64,000 bases of DNA from Welwitschia mirabilis (lineage: Eukaryota; Gnetophyta; Gnetopsida; Welwitschiales). The position numbers and the translations under genes are program-made. The stretch's first letter is position 1. The number at the start of each line of letters is the position of its first letter. Shown one piece after another: positions 35,303 to 45,694 of this stretch. The stretch is taken from the NCBI GenBank assembly GCA_051453625.1, contig JBOZIK010000001.1:282863709-282927708 (forward strand), written 5' to 3'. The notes beneath the pieces are model-generated. The model was not told the DNA's origin and did no database searches. It saw nothing but the letters and a program-made list of their open reading frames with translations.

Positions 35303-36537
35303 TGTTGTGATGCCAAATTGTATGTTTTTAAGGGAATATTTTGAGCAGTTTTACAAGATATTTAAATAGGTTTAAGCACAAAATGATGATTATTAAGAGT
35401 CAAGGAGAAAATCACAAAAATGCACAAATACAAGTACTTTTAAAGGAATTTTGGATTAATTATAATACTTTACATTTCAAGGATGAATTAAAATTCTATA
35501 AAGCCACATTTGCTTGATTAAGAGCTTAAATAAGACTATCATCCCTTCCATCGTCCAGACCATAGTATAGGACAACACCACTTGCATGCTATCTAGGATG
35601 TTGACTGGACCAACATGGAGATGAAATATAGAACTCTCTTGACATGGAATCATCCCCACAATCATCTAAACAATGATGAAGACAATAATATAATTTTAGT
35701 TAATGTGTTAAACTTTACCAAGCTTATGTAATGTATCATATGATTTCTATGTGCTATTAGGGTTTCAATGCATCTATTAGATTATTTATTTTTGGATTTG
35801 TTGTTGTTAATAACTTTCAACTTCATCATCAAATTCACTCATCTTTATTACACCAAAAATTATTATGATAAGAGATAAAAGGACTGAAGGTCCATCCATT
35901 AGTTATAGAGAGGGATCTTTCTTAGTATTGGGTTGTGTCTCCTTCATCGAGGTGTTGTTTCTTTATAATAGGATGTTGGTTTAAGATCTAATGAAAAACT
36001 TCTTTTAGTTTAATATATTCATATACATGTCCATTATGGTTTATATTGCTTATGATTTCATGATAGCTTCATTTGTGATATAGGTCACCAAGAACAAATT
36101 TTATCAAAGTTGAAATTTTTATTTTAAGACTTGCATTACATTTTCTATTTCCTAGATTAATCATTGCATGTTTTACATATTTTGTCTAATGCACTTAATA
36201 GCATAGGTTATTTTTGATTAGTAACAGTTCCTTGATTGGTCTAGGTTATGCAGGGATAATATTAGTGACAAAGATTTGATAGTATAATAGATATTACATT
36301 TATAGTAGTTTGCATTTTGCATTTTCATAGTGTGTTTACTTTTCTTACATTGTTGATTTTCATTTTAAACCTTCATTTCATGAAAAGCAATTTTCTTTCT
36401 TCTCACCTAATGCTTTCAATGAATTATGACACTTGAGTCCACTTCCATCTATATTAGTGTGTTGTATTTATGCATATATTTGTGATTAGTAGGATTTAAC
36501 TAAGGATGTAACATTTGCATAAATATGCACTTCAATA
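35303..36537 (+). repeat. LTR D of P (outer 3' LTR), 1,235 bp
   Basis: Starts tgttgtgatgccaaattg after taagtgaggggcta, ends gcacttcaata, and is followed by the duplicated ATGCA and then Y LTR sequence. It shares the host duplication with LTR A. Confidence 0.87.
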
Positions 36538-36542
36538 ATGCA
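36538..36542. other. Right target-site duplication of P (ATGCA)
   Basis: Exact match to 20,691-20,695. Confidence 0.88.
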
Positions 36543-37342
36543 TTTGTGTGGCATTCATCAAATAAATCTAAATCAAGATAATCTTAATAATGATCATCCC
36601 CATATTAGGATTTTATCACCAAGGTGGGTTGCATTGCATTTTTTAATAATACACTTTTAGAAGTGGATTTAATAACTACTCTCCTATCCTACCCATGTAT
36701 GAACTTACTTTGACTTAATATCTCAAGCCTTTAGCATCAATAAATCATATTGCACTATTTAGAGATGTTTTAAAGAAAATCAAGGATCATTTCTAAGTAT
36801 GCATCCACCTCATGTACCACCTTTCAACTATATTTGGGATATAACGATGTGAAATGTAAGATTATTGAGTTGAGTCTAGCTATATTTACATTGTTTAAAA
36901 TCTAAACTATAACCAAATCATATCTAGAGAATGGTTAGATATCAAGTTAAAATGCCATTAATGAGAGTTTCAACCTCTTACTATATGAGTTTAGTATTAC
37001 ACTTAAAATTATTCATGTATATTTTATAATAATTTTATATCCCTTTAACTATTTACCAGATATATTTCTATGTTATAAAAACTAGAAAAAAATGGAGGAT
37101 ATAAACTTATAACATTACTATTATTTATAAACCAAAATATTCTAGAAATTAATTATGGGTGAATATATAATATTAATATGATCTATTTTTATTAAAATAT
37201 AAAAATCCTAATAAAGGAATAAGTAAAATTTGATCCTAGGTTCTACTTTGTCTATTAGGTAATAATATTAAATAAGAAAGGGATAGTTACAAAAATGAGG
37301 AAAAAATAGTGCTTAATTAGGGTAATAAAAAAGAGGATGTCA
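36543..37342 (+). repeat. Y 5' LTR, second part
   Basis: Continues the Y LTR where the 3' LTR does at 59,116: tttgtgtgg, then caagataatcttaataatga, then gggttgcattgcatttttt, then atgtatgaacttactttgac. It ends ggatgtca at 37,342, corresponding to gggtattaca in the 3' LTR. Confidence 0.87.
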
Positions 37343-37347
37343 AAAGT

Positions 37348-37359
37348 TGGTATATGAGC
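37348..37359 (+). promoter_or_regulatory. tRNA-Met-type primer-binding site of Y
   Basis: tggtatatgagc lies five bases after the 5' LTR. It differs from the initiator-Met PBS TGGTATCAGAGC at two positions. This is the usual primer for Tekay/Del chromoviruses. Confidence 0.8.
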
Positions 37360-38327
37360 TATGAATTAACTTAAATAATAATGATGTTAAGCACTTATAA
37401 ATTTATAAGAATATAAATCCAATTATATCTTTAATAACCTTTCTCCATAATAATCTTAGAGTTAGTTGTAACCATAATATCCTTAATTCCTAATAACTAT
37501 AAATTTCATTATATCCCTAATAATCTTAAACCATGAGCAAAATTGATTATATCCTTGATAATATTATATTTCAAGATAACTATAAATTTAAAATAAGCAT
37601 GAATTTAACCATTTTCTCAAGAGTCATGAATTTGGTTATACGTATAATTTTTATACTCCATAAATATATACCAAATCATGTCTATTTCAATTTAAGTAAT
37701 TACAAAGATTACACTCATGATAATCCTTGAGCCTTAATAATCCTAGAAGTTATTATATTCGAGATAGTTTTGAAGTATTCATAAGGTTAACCATACCCCA
37801 TAACCCTAGATGATCATTATGTTAATCATATTTATTATAATCCTAAATTCCAAAAACAAACTTGAAAGGATGATGAAGTCAAGTTATTAAAGATTCTATT
37901 ACCTTATAGCTATAGATAATAACCACCTAGAAGAATTACAATTATCTTATGAATTGAGGATAATGATATTATATGATTTCTTAAATAGATTAAGCTTTTG
38001 TAAGAAATATAAATACATAAAATAATTCCTTACCATTAGATACCTTTAGAAATAGTCAAACATCTAACTAGGTTATTCATTCCAAATTGTATGGTCAAAG
38101 AAAGTAAAATCCCTTATTTATAACTTATAAACCTAGTAAACCTATATATTTAAGATAAAGAAAGGGGATAAACTTGATTATATAATTTAAGTTATAAATA
38201 AGGATCATTTACCACATAATGATAACAATTTTATTCCTAATATCATGAAAATATTTCTAATTTTAACCTTTAATAATATTTATTCTATTTCCAAATGTAA
38301 TCTTATAAACTTTTCCATTTATTTCAG
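37360..38327 (+). other. Leader of Y
   Basis: Non-coding, nearly 1 kb, with a degenerate recurring theme in the first half (variants of attatatcc, then taataa, near 37,422, 37,511 and 37,548). The 65-residue frame at 37,533-37,730 runs through these repeats and is not credible as a gene. Confidence 0.5.
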
Positions 38328-39500
38328 ATGCCTTGTTGTCATTAGTTAAACTTTGAGACCAGATGAGTTACACCAAGTAATTAACATCAGAGACTTCACA
38401 AAAACTTCAATAACCTAATGATGAAAAGAAGTCCCTATTGAATCTTAATCCAAATCATTGATGAGTATATTCATGTAGTTACTATCACTACTAATAAATC
38501 AAGGTTAAAATCCAAAAGTAAACAATGGGATCAATCAACCTAAAGAAGTGGGAATAAGGAAATTAATTAAAAATCTTATTAAAGTAAATCCATCAAAATT
38601 TGTATAAGGTTCAGATCCATCCAAAGAAAAATCATGGTTGAGTGATATTTAAAAGTTTATAGGTACCTTAGGATGTAATGAATATGAAAATTCTTCTTTA
38701 GATTATTTATATATTACAAAGAGAAACTAACTTATGGTGTAAAATAGAAATGATCAAGTTGGAAGATCTAGAATTTTTAGAAATGGAATTTAATCACATA
38801 TTTAAAAAGAAGTACATTACTAAGTTCTAGATTATATAGTTATATAATCTAAGATAAGCCCATAATGTAATCATAGCATCTCACGAGTGCAAATTTGCAT
38901 AATTGTTAAGTATGTGTTACATATGCATCTAAATGAAGAAGCTAAAGTAAATATCTTTATTGATAGTCTTTTTTCTTCTGTCACTGTTAAAGTATCCATG
39001 TTTCAACCTAAGACTCTAGTAGAGGCTATAAAAAAGGCAAAGATAGTAGAATAAAACTAGTAGAGACAATAGGAAATTAAGAAAAGAATTCCTTCACAGA
39101 GGCATGTAACTAAGGAAAATCGAATATAAATGTCTTTGTCAAAATAAGAATTGGTACTTTAGCAAAAATAATATCAATTACAGTAATAGTAGAAATAGAA
39201 ATTTGAATCAACCTAAGGAGGATAGGATCTATTCAAAATAATTTGGAATGTTACTAGTCAAATCTATGTAAGTAATCAACCTTAGAGATTCAACTTTTTT
39301 CGTTAGTATAAGTACCAGAACCAGTATAATAAATATCAATTCTACAATTATAAAGGGAATCATAACATAAGAGAATATCCATTAAATAATAAAAACCTTT
39401 CTAGACAACAATCAAAAAGACCTTAAAAATCAAAAAGTATTCCTCAGTCAATAAGATGAGTTCAAGAAGTAGTAGATAATTAAAGGGTGCAATTTCAAAG
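38328..39500 (+). pseudogene. Gag of chromovirus Y
   Basis: A plausible original start is the ATG at 38,328 after a pyrimidine-rich stretch ending in tttcag. A capsid-like segment DPSKEKSWLSDI, then KFIGTLGCNEYE (about 38,608-38,690) fits the Gag of Tekay-type elements. The knuckle at 39,340-39,378 reads FYNYKGNHNIREY. The His is kept, but all three Cys have become Phe, Tyr and Tyr; a TGT to TAT change is a single G-to-A step. Frequent TAA/TAG stops interrupt it. Confidence 0.75.
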
Positions 39501-39923
39501 CTCTATCAAAAAAATAAAGATTTACTTGCTAATTTAAAAAAATTAATTATTTTATTTGATTGTGAAGCAATAGGTTTCTTTATATCTTCTAAGATTGTTA
39601 TGAGATAAAAATTACATTGTGATCCAATTGAGGAATGCATTGCATGTCCAAAGTTAATTAGCAATGTTAAAACTATATTTCATCTACAGCTAAGGGGATT
39701 TTCAAATATAACTAATTTTCATTAACTTAGGCGAATATGACATTGTTTTGAATATGAATTAATTAATGTAAAATAGAGTATTTATAAATTGTAAAAATCA
39801 TTAAGTAGAAACGACGAATCATGGTCAAAAACTAATCTTTCAAATTCATTACAAATTAGTAGTAGAGAATTTAATTAATGCAAATCATATAAAAATAAAA
39901 ATTAATAGGGTATTACTAATTCA
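39501..39923 (+). pseudogene. Protease of chromovirus Y
   Basis: LIILFDCEAIGFFIS (39,543-39,587) is the degenerate retropepsin core where chromoviruses have FDSGATxSFIS. The catalytic Asp is present, but Ser, Gly and Thr positions are altered. The downstream PIEECIACPKLI fits the region after the active site. Confidence 0.7.
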
Positions 39924-40756
39924 TATGTTATACCTAAAATCAAATAGCTTAAAGAAAGGAGGAACTTTAGTAAAGAATAGTCCAAGAATATTCTAATGTT
40001 TTTACAATAGAATTACCATGAATGCCACTACTTTAGGAAGTTGAGTTTTTCATCAAGAATAAATATCTCTTACCAAGAATAGATGAGTTTTTTAATCAAT
40101 TTAGAAAGATAAGGTATTCTCAAAAGTTGATCCAAAATCTAGATATCATTAAGTTTGAATTAAGGAAGAATATATTCATAACACAACATGTAGAATCCAC
40201 TATGGGCATTATGAGTTTACTATTATGCCTTTTGGTTTAATTAATACCCTTGCAATATTTATGAGTTTTATAAATTACATATTTCAACCACATGTTGATT
40301 CCTTTGTAATAGTATTTATTGATGAAATCCTCATTTATTCCAAGACTTGTGAAGAGTATGAGAAACACTTAAAAATAGTATTACAATTACCAATTATATG
40401 CCAACATGGAAAGCTACTCTTTTTGGAAGGAATTCATTTAATTTCTAGGTCATGTAATATCTAAGGAATATCTAAGGTTAGAATCTTTCTTGGTCTTAAT
40501 CAGTACTATTATCGATTCATCTTCAACTTCTATATGGTAACTTCTTCCTTAACAAGCCTTTTAAAGAAAAATAAATACTTCTAGTGGATAGAAAAATGTC
40601 AGCAATTATTTAATCATCTTAAATAATACTTAACTACTACTCTAGTCTTAGCAATACTAGATGATTCAAAGATCTTTTTGATTTATACTGATGCATTAAG
40701 AAAAGGTCTTGGAATAGTACCTAAATAAGATAAAAGAATAATAGCTTATGGATCAA
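39924..40756 (+). pseudogene. RT of Y, first copy (internally deleted)
   Basis: Begins with the conserved entry to RT, has a deletion after about 40,040, resumes with ISLTKNR-like text, then the palm domain: an open frame (40,225-40,464) with MPFGLINTLAIF, then VIVFIDEILIYSKTCEEYEK. The active-site motif that is FIDDIL in the family reads FIDEIL. The region then runs through LDQ/RFI-like and RNase H-start text (VLAILDDSKIFLIYTDALRK, about 40,646-40,705) to the gap. A second RT copy follows, so one is a duplication or a misassembly. Confidence 0.75.
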
Positions 40757-40856
40757 NNNNNNNNNNNNNNNNNNNNNNNNNNNNNNNNNNNNNNNNNNNN
40801 NNNNNNNNNNNNNNNNNNNNNNNNNNNNNNNNNNNNNNNNNNNNNNNNNNNNNNNN
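40757..40856. other. Assembly gap (100 N) inside Y pol
   Basis: The 56 bases after the gap (40,857-40,912) are identical to 39,924-39,979 and then diverge. Confidence 0.95.
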
Positions 40857-42239
40857 TATGTTATACCTAAAATCAAATAGCTTAAAGAAAGGAGGAACTT
40901 TAGTAAAGAATATACCAATAGTCTAAGAATATCTTGATGTATTTACAATAGAATTACCAAGAATGAAACCACTTCAGGAAGTTGAGTTTTCCATTGAATT
41001 GATTTTAAGAACCTAATCAATTTCTAAGGAATCATATAGAAAGTCTCCTATAAAAATGAAAGAATTAAAAATTCAACTTAAAGGAAAAAAAATGCTTTAT
41101 TCATCCTATTATATCATCATGCAAAGCATCTATATAATTTGTAAAGAAGAAGGATGAAATACTAAGATTTTTCCTTGATTATAAATAGCTAAATAAGGTT
41201 ACCATTAAGAATAAGTATTCGCTATCAAGAATAGATAACCTTTTCAAATAACTTAAGTTAAAATTAAAGAAGAAAATATTCATCAAACAATATTTAGAAC
41301 CTGCTATAAGCATTACAATTTCACTATTATGCCTTTTGATTTATCTAATTCCCTTATTGTATTTAAGAGTCTTATGAATTACATCTTTCAATGATATCTT
41401 GATTTCTTTGTAATAGTATTTATTAATGATATTCTCACTTATTCCAAAACTTATGAAGAGCATGATAAACAATTATAAATAGTATTACAAAATTCATAAA
41501 ATCACTAATTATATGCTAACATAAAAATATGCTCTTTTTAAAAGAAATCCATTCAATTTCTAGGTTATCTAAGGAAGGTATATCAATGAATCAAGATAAA
41601 GTTAGAGCAATCATGAAATATTCAATACCTACAAATATTATTAAGGTTAGAAGCTTTCTTATTCTTATTGACAACTATTATTGATTCATCTTCAATTTCT
41701 CTAAAATAGCTTCTTCATTAATAATCTTTAAAAATAATAATAATAGAGACTTCTAATGAATAGAAAAATATCAACAGTCACTTGATTGTCTTAAAGAATG
41801 CTTAACTAGTGCTCCAGTTATAGTAACGTCAAATGATTGAAAGACCTTTTCAATTTATACTAATACATCTAGAGAAGTTCTTAGAGTATTTTTCAAATAA
41901 AATAAAAGAATAATAGCTTATGAATCAAGATAACATAAAAATCATAATAGAAATTATCCTATTTATGATCTTGAATTAGTTATAGTAATTTTTGATTTAA
42001 AGTTGTGGAAGCATTATCTCTATAATATAAAGTTTTAAGTTTAAACAAATCATAAGAGTTTAAAATACATGTTTATTTAACTAAACCTAAATCTTAGGCA
42101 AAGATATATATGGAATTTCTATGTAATTTTGATTTAGATATTTTAAATCATGAATGTATGGGAAATAAGGTTGCATATGTTCTTAGTAGATGAGATTATC
42201 TTAAAGTAATTATGAAAATTAAAAGACAACTTTCTACCA
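40857..42239 (+). pseudogene. RT and RNase H of Y, second copy
   Basis: Repeats the RT from its entry (FTIELPRMKPLQEVEFSIEL, about 40,939-41,000) with the part deleted in copy 1. NYNFTIMPFDLSNS-like text lies at about 41,318, VIVFINDILTYSKTYEEHDK at about 41,411-41,470, and the RNase H region follows at about 41,840-42,160. The active-site Asp pair reads Asn-Asp here. The two RT copies carry different lesions, which argues against simple sequencing duplication, but the exact 56-bp identity at the gap edge is suspicious. Confidence 0.72.
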
Positions 42240-42626
42240 TTATTTTAGAGGGATAAAAAAATTATGAGAATTATCAAAAATTAAAGGATTAGTTAGAAAA
42301 ACCAATTATTAGATTCAACAAAATATTTTTAGTTTCTAATGTAGGTGGAATAAGACATAATCTAATGTTTGAATTTTATAATCCTCCTATAGTAGGTTAT
42401 CCTAAAGAAACTAAAATGTATGAAAACATAAAACAAAAATTTTGGTGGTCAAGGATAAAAAATAATGTAGTAGAATTCATATTAAGGTGCCTTAATTGTT
42501 AACAGGTTAAAGAAGAACATAGAAATCTAGCAGGATTACTTTATACTTACAATATTTCAGAATATAAATGAAATATGATTTACATGGATTTTATTCTAGG
42601 ACTTTAAAATTAAAAGAGGTAATAAC
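42240..42626 (+). pseudogene. Integrase N-terminal part of Y, cut by N
   Basis: Reads HNLMFEFYNPPIVGYPKETK, MYENIKQKFWWSRIKN, then ILRCLNC and a QVKEEHRNLAG segment (about 42,354-42,536). This is the HHCC zinc-binding domain of retroviral-type integrase, with the Cys pair preserved and one His replaced by Tyr. It is followed by MIYMDFILGL (about 42,574), the start of the catalytic core. The reading stops at 42,626 where N begins and resumes at 55,429. Confidence 0.85.
42622..42626. other. Left target-site duplication of N (ATAAC)
   Basis: Exact match to 55,424-55,428. The Y integrase frame is continuous across the insertion when one copy is discounted. Confidence 0.88.
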
Positions 42627-42815
42627 TATTGTAGTATGCATTTATGCAATCCTGAAGTTCTTTAGGTAAACTTGTAAGTCAAATAACTTATAAAAAACAC
42701 ACACTAGTATAGATGGAAGTTCACTCAAATGTCATAATCCCAATGAAAGCATTAAGCTAAGAATTAGAGAATGGATTTTTAAGATATTTTTGTCTTTTAT
42801 CTTATAATAACAGAA
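42627..42815 (-). repeat. LTR G of N (outer 3' LTR, truncated by gap)
   Basis: tattgtagtatgcatttatg onward aligns with 44,384-44,572 of LTR E: gcaatcctgaagttcttta, then aatgtcat, then atatttttgtcttttatctt. The LTR is cut at the gap 42,816-42,915. Confidence 0.83.
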
Positions 42816-42915
42816 NNNNNNNNNNNNNNNNNNNNNNNNNNNNNNNNNNNNNNNNNNNNNNNNNNNNNNNNNNNNNNNNNNNNNNNNNNNNNNNNNNNNN
42901 NNNNNNNNNNNNNNN
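42816..42915. other. Assembly gap (100 N) in LTR G
   Basis: Unknown-size gap. It could hide the rest of LTR G and most of a second internal region. Confidence 0.95.
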
Positions 42916-43450
42916 AATATTTTAACTAATTTTTCTATGTTTTTATTTGTGTTTTCTTGGTTCTTTATTATTTTATTAATCTTTTTTTAATAGATTATTT
43001 TCTTCCTCATAGTAGGTCATGGGAGATGGTTCTTCTTCATAGTGATGCATGGGAGATGATTGGGATTGATAAAAGGGATTGTAGAAATTTGTCTAGATGA
43101 GGTGGAATCCCTAAAATATGGAAAATCTTCTTCATTATTTCCATATAAGGTTTGAAAAGATGAGGGGAAAGAATAAGAAGATTGGAAAGAGGAAGAGGTC
43201 AAATTCCTACTCTTAATAGCATTTTGTATTATTCTCCCTCTTGCAAAAACCTCTTAAAGCATTTGATCATTATAAACCTCATAAATATTTCTTCTCCTTT
43301 CTGCAAGGATATATCAAAGTGTTTTCTTACTATTATACTTAGAATGTTTCAAGTTTCTCCTTCTTTTAGTAAGAAGTTTCACAATGATCTTACTATCACT
43401 ATTCATTAAAGTAATTGAGAAGAATGAAACAAGATAATTTTATTTCAATA
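42916..43450 (-). other. Unassigned segment of N beside the gap
   Basis: No counterpart found elsewhere in the window. The minus strand has short open stretches such as SSSFQSSYSFPSSFQTLYGN (43,202-43,017) with Ser/Pro-rich composition, and the plus strand another at 43,182-43,409. Neither has a recognisable domain. Confidence 0.4.
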
Positions 43451-44366
43451 TGGTAAGGAAGATAAGTACATAATGAAGATCAAGTTTTTGTCTTTTTGAT
43501 GTTTTATCATTTTGTCGAAATAGTTGGTTCTTAATGCTCAAAAGATGTGTAATGGTTGTCTATTTTAACTATTGTAAAAATAACTAACAGAATGACTATA
43601 GAGAGAAATGGAAATCTGATTCTAAAATAATAAAGAAAATTCTTTGAAACTTATGTATCTATGATGCATGTACCTAGATTTTGTTTAAAGTTAAATAATT
43701 CTTCTCTGATATTTCTTCAATCAAGTTCTGCTTCCTCTGATATTTCGTCTTTCTATCAGAATTTACTATGTCCCTACATGCCTAGATAAGAAATAAAAAA
43801 ACAAAAATAAAAAAATTACTATCCATCATCCACTTGATCAAGGGGACAATAAAGGAGATGATGAGTACATGAAAAACCAAATTCTAGAAAAAAAATTACA
43901 GGAATTGAAAAAAATTAAAATGTCATCTAGTATGTCATGGGGATGACGTAGAGGACGATGATCATACTAACAAAAATATGAAACTCAAAAACACAGAAAA
44001 ATCAAAACTCAAAAAAATTACTGAAACTCAACCAAAAAAATAGATCGTCAGAAAAATGGTCATCTAAGCTATCATGGGAATGATAAAGAAGATGACAGTA
44101 CTTTTATTATTGAAATAAAGATAAAAGAAAAACTGTAAAAATAAAAACTAATTTTAAAATTTCATAACTATCATGCCCAATGTCATTAGGATGACAGAAA
44201 GAATGATAGGGTACTTACAAAAATTACAAAAACTAAAATTTTACAGAAATAAATCTACTTTAAACTAAACTAGAAATATAGCATTAAGTCAAATAAATAA
44301 CCTAAATAAAAAGTTTAAGGTACTTATCTAGTTAATGATAATTATCTAGCTCCTTGTAGCCTTCCT
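43451..44366 (-). other. Second leader of N with four nested hairpins
   Basis: Homologous to the leader at 53,400-54,210: gtacctagatttgttt-like start, then aataattcttctctgat, then the hairpin series, then ttaatga with ctagctcctt before the PBS. Hairpins lie at 43,824-43,865, 43,921-43,963, 44,059-44,096 and 44,168-44,210. Confidence 0.75.
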
Positions 44367-44383
44367 CAACAATGGCGTCAAAA
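44367..44383 (-). promoter_or_regulatory. tRNA-Asp-type PBS adjoining LTR E
   Basis: On the minus strand TTTTGACGCCATTGTTGAGG follows the CAACA end of LTR E. All differences from the tRNA-Asp PBS used by Athila-like elements are transitions. A PBS next to LTR E shows that this LTR also served as the 5' LTR of a second unit. Confidence 0.8.
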
Positions 44384-45680
44384 TGTTGTGGTATGGATTT
44401 ATACAATCCTGAAGTTCTTTAAGTAAACTTGTAAATTAAATAACTTACAGAAAACAAACACTAGTATAAATGGAAGTTCACCCAAATGTCATTGTCTCAG
44501 CGAAGGAACTAGGCTAAGAGTTAGAGAATTCATTTCTAAGATATTTTTGTCTTTTATCTTATAATAACAGAAAGTAAATAAATAAGTAAATGCAATGCAA
44601 GTGAATGGAAATGAAATGCAAATGGAAATGGAATGAACTTCTCTTGGTTCCTAATCCTTCTATCACAAGAACTAGCTTCTCTATAATTTAGATCAATTAA
44701 GAAGAGTATTCAATGAGTTCCTAATCAATATGAACTATGAGATATACCAAGTAGAATATATAATGTAATGTGAAATGGAATAGAATAGCAATGCAAATCT
44801 AATACTAAACAAGGTTAACCTTAACAAAGGTTGCCCTTATAATCTAGATAAATCACAGAATTTTCACTCTAAACTATGATCAATGTAAACCATAAGGGAC
44901 ATCACAAAATTGAAATGAAAATATTAATTGTATTGATTCAAAGAGTAATTGGATTAAATTTAAGAAATTTACATCCACTTATAATAAAACAGTAGCTTCT
45001 TAATGGAAGAAACTCATCCTAACACCAGGGGAACTCCTTTTTGTAGCCACTGGATGGGCCTCTTATCCTTCAATCTTTCATCACAAGCATATCATGTATA
45101 AAAGATAGAAACATAAATGAAGGAGGGGAAGGGTCTTTATAGTTTTATAATGAGGTTCTAGAAATTTAATCCTAGAAGTCAAAAAATAAATGCAAATAGC
45201 CTAAATGGGTTACTTGACCCCATTACAAAGATAATTCTTTGTAATCATAGAAAAATAGCTATCATTCTAATTGTCATGTGTATGACAGAGGGGATGTCAC
45301 CCAATGTCAAAACGTATATCATTAGCCTCATGCCCCACTATTAGCCTCACATCTTTTGTCCATATCAGAAGTGCTATTGTCCTACCTGTCATGAGAATGA
45401 CATAAGGGATGATAGGCTTTCTTATCTCCAATATTCATAAGGTAAGCTAGTCTCTTGCATGATGAATTCTTCTTCCAAGTATGCAATGTCAAAATAAGCC
45501 TAAGAAACCTCCAAATACACTGAAAATCACATGTACCTCCAAATATGCTAAAAATCACATGTTTTATTATTCCTTCTATTAGATCTTTATAATCCTTAGT
45601 ATAGCATCCAAACCTGTGTAAATGTCCTACAAAAGCACTTAAAATACACCATAAAATTCCTACAAATTGGCATTATAATG
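44384..45680 (-). repeat. LTR E of N (internal), 1,297 bp
   Basis: On the + strand it starts tgttgtggtatgg and ends ggcattataatg. It aligns with LTR F (54,228-55,423) over words such as agtaaataaataagtaaatg, caaaggttgccctta, taaaccataag and cacttaaaatacacc. It contains hairpins at 45,259-45,298 and 45,375-45,416. Confidence 0.87.
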
Positions 45681-45694
45681 TAGCCCCATACTTA
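45681..45694 (-). promoter_or_regulatory. Polypurine tract of N
   Basis: Minus strand taagtatggggcta sits directly before LTR E and matches taagtggagggcta of P. Confidence 0.75.

Larger units (their letters stand above)
20696..36537 (+). mobile_element. P: Athila-like insertion in Y 5' LTR, four LTRs
   Basis: A TSD-bounded block beginning TGTTG and ending CAATA (CAACA at the LTR A end, an inverted repeat of TGTTG). The order is LTR A, PBS, leader, gag, protease, unrecognised coding trace, integrase C-terminus, long 3' region, LTR B (28,346-29,602), an orphan segment (29,603-30,320), a gap, a second copy of coding trace to 3' region, LTR C (33,530-35,222), an 80-bp tail, and LTR D (35,303-36,537). 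Because A and D own the host duplication, the internal LTRs arose by later recombination, nesting or assembly. RT, RNase H and the IN core are absent in both segments. Confidence 0.82.
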
